A DNA stretch of 64,000 nucleotides from assembly GCF_004028095.1 (NCBI RefSeq), contig NZ_SBHM01000006.1, positions 624,109 through 688,108 on the forward strand. The letters run 5' to 3'. This document shows positions 33,152-42,807 of the stretch, one piece after another (the stretch's first letter is position 1; the number at the start of each line of letters is the position of its first letter). The position numbers and the translations under genes were made by a program. Source of the DNA: Paenarthrobacter ureafaciens (GTDB lineage Bacteria > Actinomycetota > Actinomycetes > Actinomycetales > Micrococcaceae). The notes under the pieces are model-generated. The model worked only from the letters and a program-made list of their open reading frames with translations. It searched no databases and had not been told where the DNA came from.

Positions 33152-33475
33152 CCTCCACCCTGCCGGCCTGCGACGGAGTGCGATGCAACTCACATACATT
33201 CAGGGAACTCCTTTGTGGGCCATGATGCGCCCACTGATTTCCCAAGCCCTGCTACCGACGGAACGCTAGAGGGCTGGGTATGCCCCACGCCCTCCGATAA
33301 TTCGGCATTTGAAGACCACATCGGTCACCTGTTCGATTCAAAAGGCCTCCGGGCGTTGGTGACATAATTAAGTTTGGCGGGTCGAAGTCTGCTAGGACAG
33401 CCGGAAACCTGGTGCTGTTACGTTCCCCGCCCACCACAAACGTCTGACGTGACCTTCGATGAAAGTGATTTCTTG
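33152..33475. other. Intergenic region upstream of the amino-acid ABC operon
   Basis: These 324 bp lie between the exonuclease stop and the substrate-binding-protein start. No credible gene is present; the frame open from 33374 has no ribosome site before ATG 33476. AT-rich stretches near 33290-33315 and 33360-33375 (CATAATTAAG) suggest that the ABC promoter is here, but I cannot define -35/-10 with confidence. I see no clear riboswitch. Confidence 0.5.
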
Positions 33476-34426
33476 ATGAAATTCAAAGCGCCCAAGTGGC
33501 TCGCTGCTGCTCCCGTTGCAGCAGCCCTGGTGATCTCCCTCGCGGCCTGCGGCGGAGGAACCTCAGAGTCGAGCAGCTCAGCGACGGATGCACTCGCGGG
33601 CAGCGACCAGCAGACGCTGGACAAATACACCACCGCGGATGTCACTCCGATCGACCAGATCGATAAGTCGAAGCTTGGCCTCATCACCGAAGGTACCCTC
33701 CGCGTCGGCACGCTCAGCGACGCTCCGCCGAACATCTTCATCGATGGCTCCGGCAAATTCACCGGCTATGACAATGAGCTCCTGCGCGCGGTCGGCGACA
33801 AGCTGGGCCTGAAGGTCGAGTTCGCTTCCACCGACTTCTCCGCACTCCTGTCGCAGGTAGCGAACAAGCAGTTCGACGTCGGATCCTCCTCGATCTCCAC
33901 CACGGACGCCCGCCGCAAGACGGTCGGCTTCACCAATGGCTACGACTTCGGCTACATGGCGGTCGTGACCAAGAATGACGCCAAGGTCACCGGGTTCGCC
34001 GACCTCAAGGAAGGCGTCCGGATCGGCGTCGTCCAGGGCACCGTGCAGGATGACTACGTCACCAACACCCTCAAGCTTGAGCCCGTCCGTTTCCCTGACT
34101 ACAACACTGTCTACGGCAACGTGAAGAACGGCCAGATCGATGCTTGGGTTGCCCCCTCGCAGCAGGCCACCGGCCAGGTAAAGGAAGGCGACAACACCAA
34201 GATCGCCGAAAAGGTTGTCAACACCCAGAACTTCACCGCGTACGCCGTGAACAAGGACAACCAGCCCCTGATCGACGCGCTGAACGCCGGCCTGGACGCT
34301 GTCATCGCTGACGGCACGTGGACCAAGCTCACTGCCGAATGGTACGAGGACCGTCCGACGGCGGCCGAGCAGACCCCGCAGGGCTGGAAGCCGGGCAGCA
34401 AGGCCGTCCAGATTCCCGCCAAGTAA
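33476..34426 (+). CDS. Polar amino-acid ABC transporter, substrate-binding lipoprotein
   Basis: This 316-residue periplasmic-binding-type lipoprotein has a signal peptide with lipobox LAAC at about residues 18-21, so it is tethered to the outer face of the membrane. Family 3 (SBP_bac_3) features follow: EGTLRVGTLSDAPPNIF, FTGYDNELLRAVGDKLGL, SSISTTDARRKTVGFT, and GVVQGTVQDDYV. This family delivers polar amino acids or opines; the exact ligand cannot be told. ATG 33476 (MKFKAPK) was chosen as it directly starts the signal peptide. The permease follows after 12 bp and the ATPase after that. Confidence 0.93.
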   Translation: MKFKAPKWLAAAPVAAALVISLAACGGGTSESSSSATDALAGSDQQTLDKYTTADVTPIDQIDKSKLGLITEGTLRVGTLSDAPPNIFIDGSGKFTGYDNELLRAVGDKLGLKVEFASTDFSALLSQVANKQFDVGSSSISTTDARRKTVGFTNGYDFGYMAVVTKNDAKVTGFADLKEGVRIGVVQGTVQDDYVTNTLKLEPVRFPDYNTVYGNVKNGQIDAWVAPSQQATGQVKEGDNTKIAEKVVNTQNFTAYAVNKDNQPLIDALNAGLDAVIADGTWTKLTAEWYEDRPTAAEQTPQGWKPGSKAVQIPAK

Positions 34427-34438
34427 CCCGGGGGTTCC

Positions 34439-35203
34439 ATGGATATCCTCAAGCAACTCGCAGACACCTTCCTTGACTGGGAGGCGATGGGCGAAGTCAT
34501 TCCCAAGATGTTCGCCGTAGGCCTGCCGAATACCCTCGTTTTGGCAATCATCTCGGGGATCATCGGGACGGTGCTGGGCATGGCCCTTGCACTGATGGGG
34601 ATTTCCCGGAACCCTGTGGCCCGGTGGATTGCCCGTGTGTACACGGACATCCTCCGCGGCCTGCCCCCGGTGCTGACCATCCTGGTGATCGGGTTCGGCT
34701 TCGGACCCATCATCCGGGAACTGACCGGCTCCACCAGCCCGTACCCCATGGCAATCGCTGCGTTGTCCTTGATGTCCGGCGCCTACATCGGTGAAATTTT
34801 CCGATCGGGCATCCAGAGCGTTGACAAGGGCCAGCTGGAAGCCTCCCGCGCCCTTGGCTTTGGCTACGGCGCTTCCATGCGGCTCGTGGTGGTACCCCAA
34901 GGTATCCGCCGCGTGCTTCCGGCGCTGGTGAACCAGTTCATTGCACTGATCAAGGAATCCTCGCTGGTGTTCCTCTTGGGTCTTCTGGCCTCGGAACGCG
35001 AAATCTTCCAGATCGGCAAGGACGCAGCGGCGAACACAGGAAACCTGTCGCCATACGTCGCTGCGGCCGTGTTCTACCTCGCGTTGACCATTCCGCTGAC
35101 GCACTTCGTGAACTGGATCGACGCCAGGATGCGCTCAGGACGCCCTGAGAAGAAAGAACCGGACGATGCCGCGGCAGTCGTCGGAAAGGGAGCCCAGGCA
35201 TGA
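34439..35203 (+). CDS. Amino-acid ABC transporter permease
   Basis: This is a 254-residue membrane protein of the HisM/GlnP (HEQRo) family with about five transmembrane helices. The EAA loop that contacts the ATPase is clear: [20 protein letters not shown] followed by [24 protein letters not shown]. It is a single permease that presumably forms a homodimer, since no second permease gene is present. The start ATG 34439 follows GGGGG. The last 4 bp overlap the ATPase gene (ATGA), so the two are translated together. Confidence 0.94.
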   Translation: MDILKQLADTFLDWEAMGEVIPKMFAVGLPNTLVLAIISGIIGTVLGMALALMGISRNPVARWIARVYTDILRGLPPVLTILVIGFGFGPIIRELTGSTSPYPMAIAALSLMSGAYIGEIFRSGIQSVDKGQLEASRALGFGYGASMRLVVVPQGIRRVLPALVNQFIALIKESSLVFLLGLLASEREIFQIGKDAAANTGNLSPYVAAAVFYLALTIPLTHFVNWIDARMRSGRPEKKEPDDAAAVVGKGAQA

Positions 35204-35937
35204 GCGAGTTCACTTCGGGGTCATTGACGGCCAAGAACATTCACCTTTCCTTCGGCAGCAACCATGTCCTGAGGGGCATCGACCTGCACGTTCCGCAGGG
35301 CACCACGGCATCCGTGATCGGTCCTTCCGGTTCCGGCAAGTCCACCCTCCTCAGAGTCATGAACCGGCTCATCGAACCCGACCAGGGGGACATCCTCCTG
35401 GACGGCAAGTCGGTACTGAAGGACAACCCGGATGAGCTCCGGCGCCGCATCGGCATGGTGTTCCAGCAGTTCAACCTGTTCCCGCACAAGACAGTTGCGG
35501 AGAACGTGACGCTGGCCCTGCGCAAGCTGCGCGGCATGTCCAAGGACCAGGCCCGCGAGGAGGCCCTTGCCCAACTCGATCTGGTGGGACTGAAGCACAA
35601 AGCGGACGTCCGGCCGGCCAATCTCTCCGGTGGACAGCAGCAGCGCGTGGCTATTGCCCGCGCACTGGCCATGAAGCCGGAAGTCATGTTCTTCGACGAA
35701 GCAACATCGGCTTTGGACCCGGAGCTCGTCAAGGGCGTCCTGGCCCTGATGACGGACTTGGCCAAAGGCGGCATGACCATGGTTGTGGTCACGCACGAGA
35801 TGGGTTTCTCAAGGAACGTCTCGGACACGGTGACCTTCATGGACGCCGGTGTGGTGGTGGAGTCCGGTCCTCCGGAGGAACTGTTCACCAGCCCCCGCAC
35901 CGAACGGCTGCAAGGATTCCTTTCGGACGTCCTCTAA
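35200..35937 (+). CDS. Amino-acid ABC transporter ATP-binding protein
   Basis: This is a 245-residue ABC ATPase of the GlnQ/HisP class that energises the preceding permease. It has Walker [10 protein letters not shown] (about residues 46-54), the Q-loop [11 protein letters not shown], signature [16 protein letters not shown], Walker [15 protein letters not shown] and the H-loop [15 protein letters not shown]. All catalytic motifs are intact. It ends the three-gene operon, and a strong hairpin terminator lies 44 bp further on. Confidence 0.96.
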   Translation: MSEFTSGSLTAKNIHLSFGSNHVLRGIDLHVPQGTTASVIGPSGSGKSTLLRVMNRLIEPDQGDILLDGKSVLKDNPDELRRRIGMVFQQFNLFPHKTVAENVTLALRKLRGMSKDQAREEALAQLDLVGLKHKADVRPANLSGGQQQRVAIARALAMKPEVMFFDEATSALDPELVKGVLALMTDLAKGGMTMVVVTHEMGFSRNVSDTVTFMDAGVVVESGPPEELFTSPRTERLQGFLSDVL

Positions 35938-35980
35938 GGCACGTTCCCTCACGGCCGCCATCCCGGGCCGCCGCTGAGTG

Positions 35981-36028
35981 AAAAGCCCCGTTTTGTTCCG
36001 CTAACCAGCGGAGCAAAACGGGGCTTTC
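35981..36028 (+). terminator. Long hairpin terminator after the ABC operon
   Basis: An inverted repeat with roughly 21-nt arms (one wobble pair) and a 4-nt loop is flanked by AAAA on the left and ends GGGGCTTTCCT. Flanking A and T runs make it able to terminate in both directions, serving the ABC operon and the convergent GH3 gene. Confidence 0.92.
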
Positions 36029-36101
36029 CTCTTGGGTCCTGGTCTCCGTGGATCCCCTGGCTTCCACGAAGACCGGGATGGGCCTTTAAGACGCGCCCGC
36101 T

Positions 36102-37412
36102 CTAAAGGGCTGACGCGGCTTTGACCCGCAAAATCGTCAGGACTGCATCGTCGATCTTCCGCATGAAGGCAGGATCCGACTGCGCCTTGTCGACGACGGC
36201 CTGGTGCATGGCAGGGATCCGGGAAGGGTCCGCGCAGACCATCATGGTTCCCCCGGCCCCGAAGAAGTTCAGCGCCCGGTCAGCACTCCCCCAGGGTTCC
36301 AGTTGGGCGGCACTGCACAGGTCATCTGAGACAATGATCCCGTCGAATGCCAGGTCCTCGCGGAGCATTGACGTGATCACGGGCGAGAACGGAGCAATGG
36401 TGGCGGGGTCAATCTTGTCGTAGTACGCGTTGGAGAGCATGACCCAGCGGGTTCCATTCCTGATAGCCGCACGGAAAGGCGCCAAGGCGGGATCGGTCCG
36501 GGTTGTTTCCTTATCCCGCACGTCCTTGCTGACGTCCGTGTTGGGCACTACCCTCCCCAAGCCCGGGAAATGCTTCACCACCGGTGCCACGCCTGCGTCG
36601 GCCATGCCCAAGGCGAAGGCGTTACCCAGTTCGGACACCGTTCCGGGTGAATAGCCGTACTGACGCTGGAACCGTCCGATAGGGCCGTTGGACGGTGCGA
36701 ACTCCGGGCTGGCAACGGTGTCCAGAACCGGCGCGAGGTTCACGTTGACACCTGCGCTCCGCAGTTCCTTGCCCCACACGGCTGCCTCGGAACGTAACCG
36801 GGTTCCGCCCAGCCCGGCCTGTGCTGTTGCCGCAGGAATGGTTGTGAATCCGGGACCGGAAAGGACCTGCACGTTGCCGCCCTCTTGGTCCGTCCCGACG
36901 AACAGCGGAAGGTTCCCGGTGGTGCCCGGGCTGACGGTTCCGGTCAGGGAGGCCACGACCTTGGCCGTTGCCTCGGAGCCTGCTTTGCTGCGGCCGCTCA
37001 GATAGACATTTCCTGTGTGGTAGGTAGTCAGGGCCGTCATGGTGCCCGGATCCGCGCCCGTTGCCTTGGCCGCGACCATGAACAACTGGCCAACCCGCTG
37101 ATCCAGGCTGAGCCGGGACAATTGTTGGGACGCAGTATCAGCAGGTGCGGCCGAAGTAGGCGGCGCAGCGCTCAAGCTGGGCCCCGCGTCCCTTGAGGCT
37201 GAGGCGGGGCCAGGACTTTGCGTCGCGGCCGGCGGGGAGGACGCCGACGGCGGAGCGGGGCTTGAGTGCGGGGCTGTCGGGGTGGCGGACCCGGGAGCTC
37301 CGCTGTTGGAGCACCCGGTTGCCAGAACTGCGGTGAGACCAAGAGCCATGACGGTCTTGCTGACAGCCGTGACGGACTTGCTGGGGAAGGCAAAGGACGT
37401 GGTGGTGCGCAT
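36102..37412 (-). CDS. Glycoside hydrolase family 3 lipoprotein, LpqI/NagZ-like
   Basis: This 436-residue lipoprotein has a signal peptide with lipobox LATGC (about residues 31-35), a Pro/Ala/Ser/Thr-rich linker to about 100, then a GH3 TIM-barrel. The family motifs are FVGTDQEGGNVQVL, KHFPGLGRVVPNTDVSKD, WVMLSNAYYDKID and IIVSDDLCSAA, whose Asp is the probable nucleophile. In classical NagZ the acid/base His sits in a DSH motif after KHFPGHG; here the region reads KHFPGLG and NTDVSKD, as I remember for mycobacterial LpqI. It probably trims N-acetylglucosaminides from peptidoglycan fragments outside the cell. ATG 37412 was chosen. It is monocistronic, between terminators. Confidence 0.88.
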   Translation of the reverse strand: MRTTTSFAFPSKSVTAVSKTVMALGLTAVLATGCSNSGAPGSATPTAPHSSPAPPSASSPPAATQSPGPASASRDAGPSLSAAPPTSAAPADTASQQLSRLSLDQRVGQLFMVAAKATGADPGTMTALTTYHTGNVYLSGRSKAGSEATAKVVASLTGTVSPGTTGNLPLFVGTDQEGGNVQVLSGPGFTTIPAATAQAGLGGTRLRSEAAVWGKELRSAGVNVNLAPVLDTVASPEFAPSNGPIGRFQRQYGYSPGTVSELGNAFALGMADAGVAPVVKHFPGLGRVVPNTDVSKDVRDKETTRTDPALAPFRAAIRNGTRWVMLSNAYYDKIDPATIAPFSPVITSMLREDLAFDGIIVSDDLCSAAQLEPWGSADRALNFFGAGGTMMVCADPSRIPAMHQAVVDKAQSDPAFMRKIDDAVLTILRVKAASAL

Positions 37413-37472
37413 GGTAAACCGTGGATTCGTTGGGGTTGGGTTCCCTACGACACTACCCCCGTTAAGCAAACA

Positions 37473-37507
37473 GCGCCCCATCAGCATCATGGAAGCCGAT
37501 GGGGCGC
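37473..37507 (-). terminator. Terminator of the haem operon after hemL
   Basis: On the minus strand a 13-nt arm GCGCCCCATCGGC pairs with GCTGATGGGGCGC (one wobble) around a 9-nt loop, followed by TGTTTGCTT. It starts 19 bp past the hemL stop. Confidence 0.88.
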
Positions 37508-37526
37508 CGGTGGTTGGCGCCGGCCC

Positions 37527-38846
37527 TCAGGCGGTTGCTCCGGCGGCGGCCTTGGCTGCTGCCGGCAGTGCGTCGTAGATCCGGTTCATGGCAGCGTCGT
37601 CGTGGGCTGCGGAGAGGAACCATGCTTCGTAGACGGACGGCGGAAGGTAGACGCCGGAGTCCAGCATGGAGTGGAAGAACGGGGCGTACCGGAATGCTTC
37701 CTGGGCCTGGGCGTCCTGATAGTTGTGCACACCGTTGGCTGACGTGCCAAAGGCCACCGAGAACAGGTTTCCGGCGCGCTGGATGGAGTGGTCCACGCCC
37801 TCGGCGTCCAAGGCGGACGACAGGGCAGCGGAGAGTTCCAAGGACCGGGCATCGACGTGCGCGTAGACCTCCTGCGTGGCGTGCGTCAGGGTGGCGACAC
37901 CTGCGGCCATGGCAACGGGATTCCCGGACAGCGTTCCCGCCTGGTACACCGGTCCCACCGGGGCCAGGTAGTCCATGACGTCGGCACGGCCGCCGAGGGC
38001 CGCCGTCGGCATTCCACCGCCAATCACCTTTCCGAAAGTCAGCAGGTCCGGAGCCCAGCCTTCCTGCTGACCGGTCAAACCCCAGTACCCGGCGTAGCCC
38101 GTACGGAATCCGGTCAGCACCTCGTCAAGGATGAGCAGTGCGCCGTGTTCCTTGGTGATCCGGGAGAGGCCTGCGTTGAAGCCCTCTCCCGGGGTGACAA
38201 CGCCCATGTTGGCCGGCGCTGCTTCCGTGATGACCGCAGCGATGTCCTTGCCGTGGGCGGCGAAAGCCTCTTCCACGGCGGCCAGATCGTTGTAGGGCAA
38301 GACCATGGTTTCGGCGGCCGCCGCTGCCGTCACTCCGGCGGAGCCCGGAAGTGCAAGGGTGGCAACGCCCGAACCTGCGGACGCAAGCAAACCGTCGAGG
38401 TGGCCGTGGTAGCAGCCGGCGAACTTGATGATGAGGTTCCGGCCGGTGAAGCCGCGGGCGAGCCGGACTGCTGTCATCGTGGCTTCCGTGCCAGTGGAAA
38501 CCATCCGGATCCGTTCCACGGCGGAAACGCGCTCTTTAACCAGTGCGGCAAGGTTGGCTTCGTCCGGAGTGGACGCGCCGAAAGAGAGGCCCCGGTCAAC
38601 TGCCGCGTGGACAGCCTCGAGGACGGCGGGGTGGGCGTGGCCCAGGAGGGCCGGGCCCCAGGAGCAGACGAGGTCCACGTAATCGCGGCCGTCAGCATCG
38701 GTGAGGTAGGCACCCTTGGCGGAGACCATGAACTTCGGTGTACCGCCCACTGAACCGAACGCACGAACAGGCGAATTGACACCACCGGGCATCAGGGATT
38801 GGGCCCGATCGAACAGTTGGTCGGACACAGGGGTGTATGAGGTCAT
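37527..38846 (-). CDS. hemL: Glutamate-1-semialdehyde 2,1-aminomutase
   Basis: This 439-residue PLP enzyme converts glutamate-1-semialdehyde, made by HemA, to 5-aminolevulinate. It has [15 protein letters not shown] at the N-terminus, the cofactor-lysine motif [18 protein letters not shown] around residue 265, and LDEVLTGFR. It is the last gene of the leftward haem operon, 44 bp after the LLM oxidoreductase, and is followed by a terminator. ATG 38846 (MTSYTP) was chosen over the longer open frame. Confidence 0.96.
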   Translation of the reverse strand: MTSYTPVSDQLFDRAQSLMPGGVNSPVRAFGSVGGTPKFMVSAKGAYLTDADGRDYVDLVCSWGPALLGHAHPAVLEAVHAAVDRGLSFGASTPDEANLAALVKERVSAVERIRMVSTGTEATMTAVRLARGFTGRNLIIKFAGCYHGHLDGLLASAGSGVATLALPGSAGVTAAAAAETMVLPYNDLAAVEEAFAAHGKDIAAVITEAAPANMGVVTPGEGFNAGLSRITKEHGALLILDEVLTGFRTGYAGYWGLTGQQEGWAPDLLTFGKVIGGGMPTAALGGRADVMDYLAPVGPVYQAGTLSGNPVAMAAGVATLTHATQEVYAHVDARSLELSAALSSALDAEGVDHSIQRAGNLFSVAFGTSANGVHNYQDAQAQEAFRYAPFFHSMLDSGVYLPPSVYEAWFLSAAHDDAAMNRIYDALPAAAKAAAGATA

Positions 38847-38890
38847 GGTTCCTATTCTTCCAGTGATTCCAGCGCCGCTATGACGCTTGC

Positions 38891-39970
38891 TTAGGCCTGT
38901 TCGGCGAGGAGCTCCGCCACGCGCGGGGCCACCTCGGTGCCGTAGAGCTCGATGCAACGCATCATGGACCCGTGCGGCAGCGTTCCGTTGCTGTATTTGA
39001 GATCGAAGCGGTCAACCCCGAGGTTCCGTTTGAGGAGGGCTATCTTCCGGGCTACTGTCTCGGGTGAGCCCACGTAGAGGGCACCTTGCAGACCGCACAT
39101 GGCCTCGAACTCGCCGCGGTTACCCGGACCCCAGCCGCGCTCGGATCCTATCCGGTTGCGCTGCTCCAACCAATGCGGAAAGAGTTCTTCGCGCGCGGCT
39201 TCATCAGTTTCGGCGATGTAGCCCGGTGAGTGCGTGGCGATCTGGCGCATGGGGTGCCCGTACTTCCCCATCGCCTCCCGGTAGAGATTGACCAGGGGCG
39301 CGAATCGTCGGGGCTCTCCCCCGATGATGGCGAAAATAATGGGGTATCCGTACTCCGCACACCGCAGCACGGATTCCGGTGTCCCGCCTACGCCGATCCA
39401 GGCGGGCAACAGGTGGTGCTGGAGCCGAGGGTAAACCTGCAGCCCGTTGACGTTGGGCCTTGTCCGGCCTTCCCAGTGAACGGGCTTCTGGGCCCGGACC
39501 TTGTGGAACAGGTCCAGTTTCTCCTCGAACAACACCTCGTAGTCAGCCAGGTCCAGGCCAAAAAGGGGGAAGGATTCCACAAAGGATCCCCTGCCCAGCA
39601 TCACCTCGGCACGCCCGTTGGACAACGCATCAACGGTAGCGAAGCGCTGGAAAACCCTGATGGGGTCATCGGAGCTCAGGACCGTCACCGCAGTTCCCAG
39701 CCGGATCCGTGAGGTCACGGCGGCAGCGGCGCCGAGGAACACTTCGGGCGCGGATACCGCAAAATCGCGGCGGTGGTGCTCCCCGACACCAAAGGCGTGG
39801 ATTCCGACGGCGTCCGCCAGTTTTGCTTCTTCCAGCAAGTCGCGCAGGACTTGCGCGTGTTCCTTGGGGTTCCCGTCGGCATCCAGCCCCGCGTCTCCGA
39901 AAGTATTGAGGCCGAGCAGGATCTCCCCGGGACCCACAGGGGCCGTGGGATCGGACGATACAGGGGTCAT
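38891..39970 (-). CDS. LLM-class flavin-dependent oxidoreductase
   Basis: This is a 359-residue luciferase-like (bacterial luciferase alpha type) TIM-barrel monooxygenase or reductase. The family signatures are [55 protein letters not shown], and [17 protein letters not shown]. Cofactor (FMN or F420) and substrate cannot be told from motifs alone. Its ATG shares a base with the hemB stop (TGATG), so it is translated within the haem operon between hemB and hemL. No step of haem synthesis is missing that would need it; the role is unknown and may be haem-precursor oxidation or unrelated. Confidence 0.88.
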   Translation of the reverse strand: MTPVSSDPTAPVGPGEILLGLNTFGDAGLDADGNPKEHAQVLRDLLEEAKLADAVGIHAFGVGEHHRRDFAVSAPEVFLGAAAAVTSRIRLGTAVTVLSSDDPIRVFQRFATVDALSNGRAEVMLGRGSFVESFPLFGLDLADYEVLFEEKLDLFHKVRAQKPVHWEGRTRPNVNGLQVYPRLQHHLLPAWIGVGGTPESVLRCAEYGYPIIFAIIGGEPRRFAPLVNLYREAMGKYGHPMRQIATHSPGYIAETDEAAREELFPHWLEQRNRIGSERGWGPGNRGEFEAMCGLQGALYVGSPETVARKIALLKRNLGVDRFDLKYSNGTLPHGSMMRCIELYGTEVAPRVAELLAEQA

Positions 39971-40950
39971 CAGGACTCCTTAAGCCAGCCTGCGAGTTCG
40001 GAGGCCCAGTAGGTGAGAATGGTATCGGCACCTGCCCGTTTGATACCCAGGACGGACTCCGTGATGGCACCCCGACGATCGATCCAACCGTTCGCGGCAG
40101 CCGCTTCGATCATGGCGTATTCGCCCGAGATTTGGTAGGCGGAGACCGGGACCGGACTCATCGCCGCGACGTCGGCCAGGATGTCGAGGTAGCTCATGGC
40201 GGGCTTGACCATGACCATGTCAGCCCCCTCTTCGAGGTCCAGTTCCACTTCCAGGATCGCTTCGCGGCGGTTGGCAGCGTCCATCTGGTAGGTCCGGCGG
40301 TCGCCCTGCAACTGGGAATCCACGGCTTCACGGAACGGGCCGTAAAAAGCCGAAGCGTATTTTGCGGCGTAGGCCAGCACGGCCGTGTTCTTGTGCCCGG
40401 ATTCCTCCAAGGCCTGGCGGATGACGGCAATCTGGCCATCCATCATGCCCGAGGGCCCCAGCACGTGGGCACCCGCCTCGGCTTGGGCCACGGCCATCTG
40501 GCCGTAGATTTCCAGGGTGGCGTCGTTGTCGACGTAACCATTGGAGTCCAGGACTCCGCAGTGCCCGTGGTCGGTGAATTCGTCGAGGCAGACGTCTCCC
40601 ATGATCACGAGGTGATCACCCACTTCTGCTTTGACATCGCGGATGGCCTTGTTCAGGACGCCCTCGGGATCCAAAGACGCGGTCCCCCGGGCATCGCGAA
40701 CCTCGGGAACTCCGAACAGCATGATGCCGCCAACGCCCAGTTCCACAGCCTCCGCAGCCGCACGCTTGAGCGTGTCCGTGGTGTGCTGGACGACGCCGGG
40801 CATGGAAGAGATGGGGCTTGGCTCCGTCAGGCCCTCGCGAATGAAGGCGGGCAGGATCAGGTCTGCGGGCGCCAGGCGGTTCTCTGCGGTGAGGCGTCGC
40901 ATGGCCGGTGTCGTGCGCAGGCGGCGTGGACGGTGGTTCGGAAAGCTCAT
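39970..40950 (-). CDS. hemB: Delta-aminolevulinic acid dehydratase (porphobilinogen synthase)
   Basis: This 326-residue enzyme condenses two 5-aminolevulinate molecules to porphobilinogen. It has [14 protein letters not shown] and [10 protein letters not shown] at the N-terminus and the active-site Lys motif [10 protein letters not shown] near residue 255. The metal loop reads [14 protein letters not shown], with Cys121, Asp123 and Cys131. The middle Cys of the three-Cys zinc site of E. coli is Asp, so metal use may be mixed zinc/magnesium. ATG 40950 overlaps the hemD stop (ATGA). The LLM gene follows with a one-base overlap. Confidence 0.96.
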   Translation of the reverse strand: MSFPNHRPRRLRTTPAMRRLTAENRLAPADLILPAFIREGLTEPSPISSMPGVVQHTTDTLKRAAAEAVELGVGGIMLFGVPEVRDARGTASLDPEGVLNKAIRDVKAEVGDHLVIMGDVCLDEFTDHGHCGVLDSNGYVDNDATLEIYGQMAVAQAEAGAHVLGPSGMMDGQIAVIRQALEESGHKNTAVLAYAAKYASAFYGPFREAVDSQLQGDRRTYQMDAANRREAILEVELDLEEGADMVMVKPAMSYLDILADVAAMSPVPVSAYQISGEYAMIEAAAANGWIDRRGAITESVLGIKRAGADTILTYWASELAGWLKES

Positions 40951-41825
40951 CTTGTGTTCCCTTCATTGGCGAATACGGATTCCAAGGCGGTCGCGATGCC
41001 GTCCGGGGTAGGTTCCTGGGCTGTGGCCGCAACTGTCAGGCCGAGCCGCGCTGCTTCCGCGGCGGTGGGGCGTCCAATGGCCACAAGGCGGCACTTTCCC
41101 AGCGGCAGGAGGTTGCCGGCGATGCGCTTGGCGCCGCTGGGTGAGGCGGCCACAACGGCGTCGAGCGTGCCGTGGTCGAGCGCGACGCGCACATCCTGGA
41201 CGGTCACTTCACGGCCGGCTTCCTGGCCGGAGGCCACGACGGCGGGCGGCAGTTCACCGGCAAGGCGCCGTTCCGGCCGGGCCGGGTAGTCGACCGTGTG
41301 ATAGGCGGTGACAACCGATACGGCCGTACCTTTAGCGTGCAGCCCCTCGGCCAAGGTGCGTGCGGCGATGTCCGCCTGGGGCAGGAACGCACGGCCCCCG
41401 CCAGCGGGCCACAGAGACACCAGGCCTTCGGCGGACTGCTGGCCTACCGGGGCCAGGTCCACGGCGATTCCCAGTGCCTCAAGGACGCTCCGGGATGAAG
41501 TACCGACAGCGGCAACCCGGGTAGTCCCGGGTACCAATTGGCGGGGCTGGATTCCCCGTTCGGCGGCCTTTTCAATCAGCACGCGGATGGTTGTGACGCT
41601 GCTGATGACCAACCAATCGAAGGAGCCGCCCTGGAGTTCATCCAAAGCGGCGTCCATCGGCCCCTGGTCCTCGACCCGCTCAAAGTCGATGAGCGGGAGC
41701 ACCAAGGCTTCCGCCCCCTTGCCCTGCAGAATGACAGCAAGGGGCCGGGCCCTGTCCGCGCTCCTGGTGATCAGGATGCGGCGGCCCTGCAGGGCGTGGA
41801 AGTCCGGCTGGTCAGGAAGCGGCAA
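40947..41825 (-). CDS. hemD: Uroporphyrinogen-III synthase
   Basis: This roughly 292-residue enzyme cyclises hydroxymethylbilane with D-ring inversion. The family is poorly conserved; recognisable parts are [62 protein letters not shown] and the C-terminal [14 protein letters not shown] ... [13 protein letters not shown]. The start is uncertain: TTG 41825 lies 14 bp inside the end of hemC with GGAG upstream, and no ATG is available. Assignment rests on its position between hemC and hemB as much as on motifs. Confidence 0.88.
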   Translation of the reverse strand: MPLPDQPDFHALQGRRILITRSADRARPLAVILQGKGAEALVLPLIDFERVEDQGPMDAALDELQGGSFDWLVISSVTTIRVLIEKAAERGIQPRQLVPGTTRVAAVGTSSRSVLEALGIAVDLAPVGQQSAEGLVSLWPAGGGRAFLPQADIAARTLAEGLHAKGTAVSVVTAYHTVDYPARPERRLAGELPPAVVASGQEAGREVTVQDVRVALDHGTLDAVVAASPSGAKRIAGNLLPLGKCRLVAIGRPTAAEAARLGLTVAATAQEPTPDGIATALESVFANEGNTR

Positions 41826-42807
41826 GGTCCGCGATCTCCGCGGCGCCGGCGGCGAGCAACTGCTCTGCCACTTCGATGCCGAGCAGGGTGGCTCCAACTT
41901 CCGTCAGCCCGTCCGTGGCCTTCTTTTCCCTGACTGTCCGGGTCCCATCCACGGCGCACACCACTGCTTCAAGGTGCAGCATGCTGCCTTTCCGGAACGC
42001 GTAGGCACCCACGGGGGCTGCGCAGCCTGCCTCGAGCCTGGCCAGCACAGCACGCTCTGCAGTCACCGCAAGCCGGGTGTCGTCGTCGTTGAGTGCGCTT
42101 AGGGCCTGGGCAAGCACTCCTTCTCCCCCACCGGTCTGGTCCCGTTGCGGCGCATCGGATGTCCGGCATTCGATGGCAAGCGCTCCTTGCCCGGGAGCGG
42201 GGAGCATCACTGACGTTTCGAAGTATTCGGTGACGGTGTCCAGCCGGCCCATGCGCTCAAGGCCGGCGGCGGCCAGGACTACGGCGTCGAGGTCGTTGGA
42301 CTTGCCCTCCACGACGTCGTCCGTAGCGTTGCCGGGCAGCCCCGGGACGCGGCCAAGGCGGGTATCGACGTTTCCGCGGATATCCAGGACCTCGATGTCG
42401 GGACGGGCGGCACGCAGTTGAGCCGCGCGGCGCGGGGAGCCCGTGCCGATCTTCGCCCCGCCCGGCAGTTCGGCCAGGGTCAGGCCGTCGCGGGCACACA
42501 ATACATCCCGGACGTCCACGCGCTTGGGCGTTGCCGCGATGGTCAGACCGGGTTCGGCGCCTGTCGGCAGGTCCTTCAAGGAGTGCACGGCGACGTCGCA
42601 GGTTTCTGCCAGCAAGGAATCACGGAGCGCTGCAACGAACACGCCCGTGCCGCCCATTTGGGACAGCGAACCCGTCCGGACATCACCTTCGGTCCTGATG
42701 TGGACCAGTTCCACGGGAAAGCCCCCGACGGCGGCCAACCGGTCCGCCGTCTGCTGGGTCTGGGTGAGGGCCAGTTTGCTGGCCCTGGTCCCGATGCGGA
42801 CGCTCAC
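41812..42807 (-). CDS. hemC: Hydroxymethylbilane synthase (porphobilinogen deaminase)
   Basis: This 331-residue enzyme polymerises four porphobilinogens. It has IGTRASKLALTQTQ at the N-terminus, SLKDLPTGAEPGL, RDVLCARDG, GTGSPRRAAQLRAARPD and the dipyrromethane-cofactor Cys in ARLEAGCAAPVGAYA near residue 245. It starts at GTG 42807, overlapping the cpfC stop as GTGA, so the operon is tightly coupled. An in-frame stop precedes hemD, which overlaps by 14 bp. Confidence 0.97.
   Translation of the reverse strand: MSVRIGTRASKLALTQTQQTADRLAAVGGFPVELVHIRTEGDVRTGSLSQMGGTGVFVAALRDSLLAETCDVAVHSLKDLPTGAEPGLTIAATPKRVDVRDVLCARDGLTLAELPGGAKIGTGSPRRAAQLRAARPDIEVLDIRGNVDTRLGRVPGLPGNATDDVVEGKSNDLDAVVLAAAGLERMGRLDTVTEYFETSVMLPAPGQGALAIECRTSDAPQRDQTGGGEGVLAQALSALNDDDTRLAVTAERAVLARLEAGCAAPVGAYAFRKGSMLHLEAVVCAVDGTRTVREKKATDGLTEVGATLLGIEVAEQLLAAGAAEIADLAAS

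Noticed and set aside
36102..37412. Assignment as classical NagZ
   Set aside because: The KHFPGHG/DSH acid/base motif is not present; the lipobox and KHFPGLG motif fit LpqI better.
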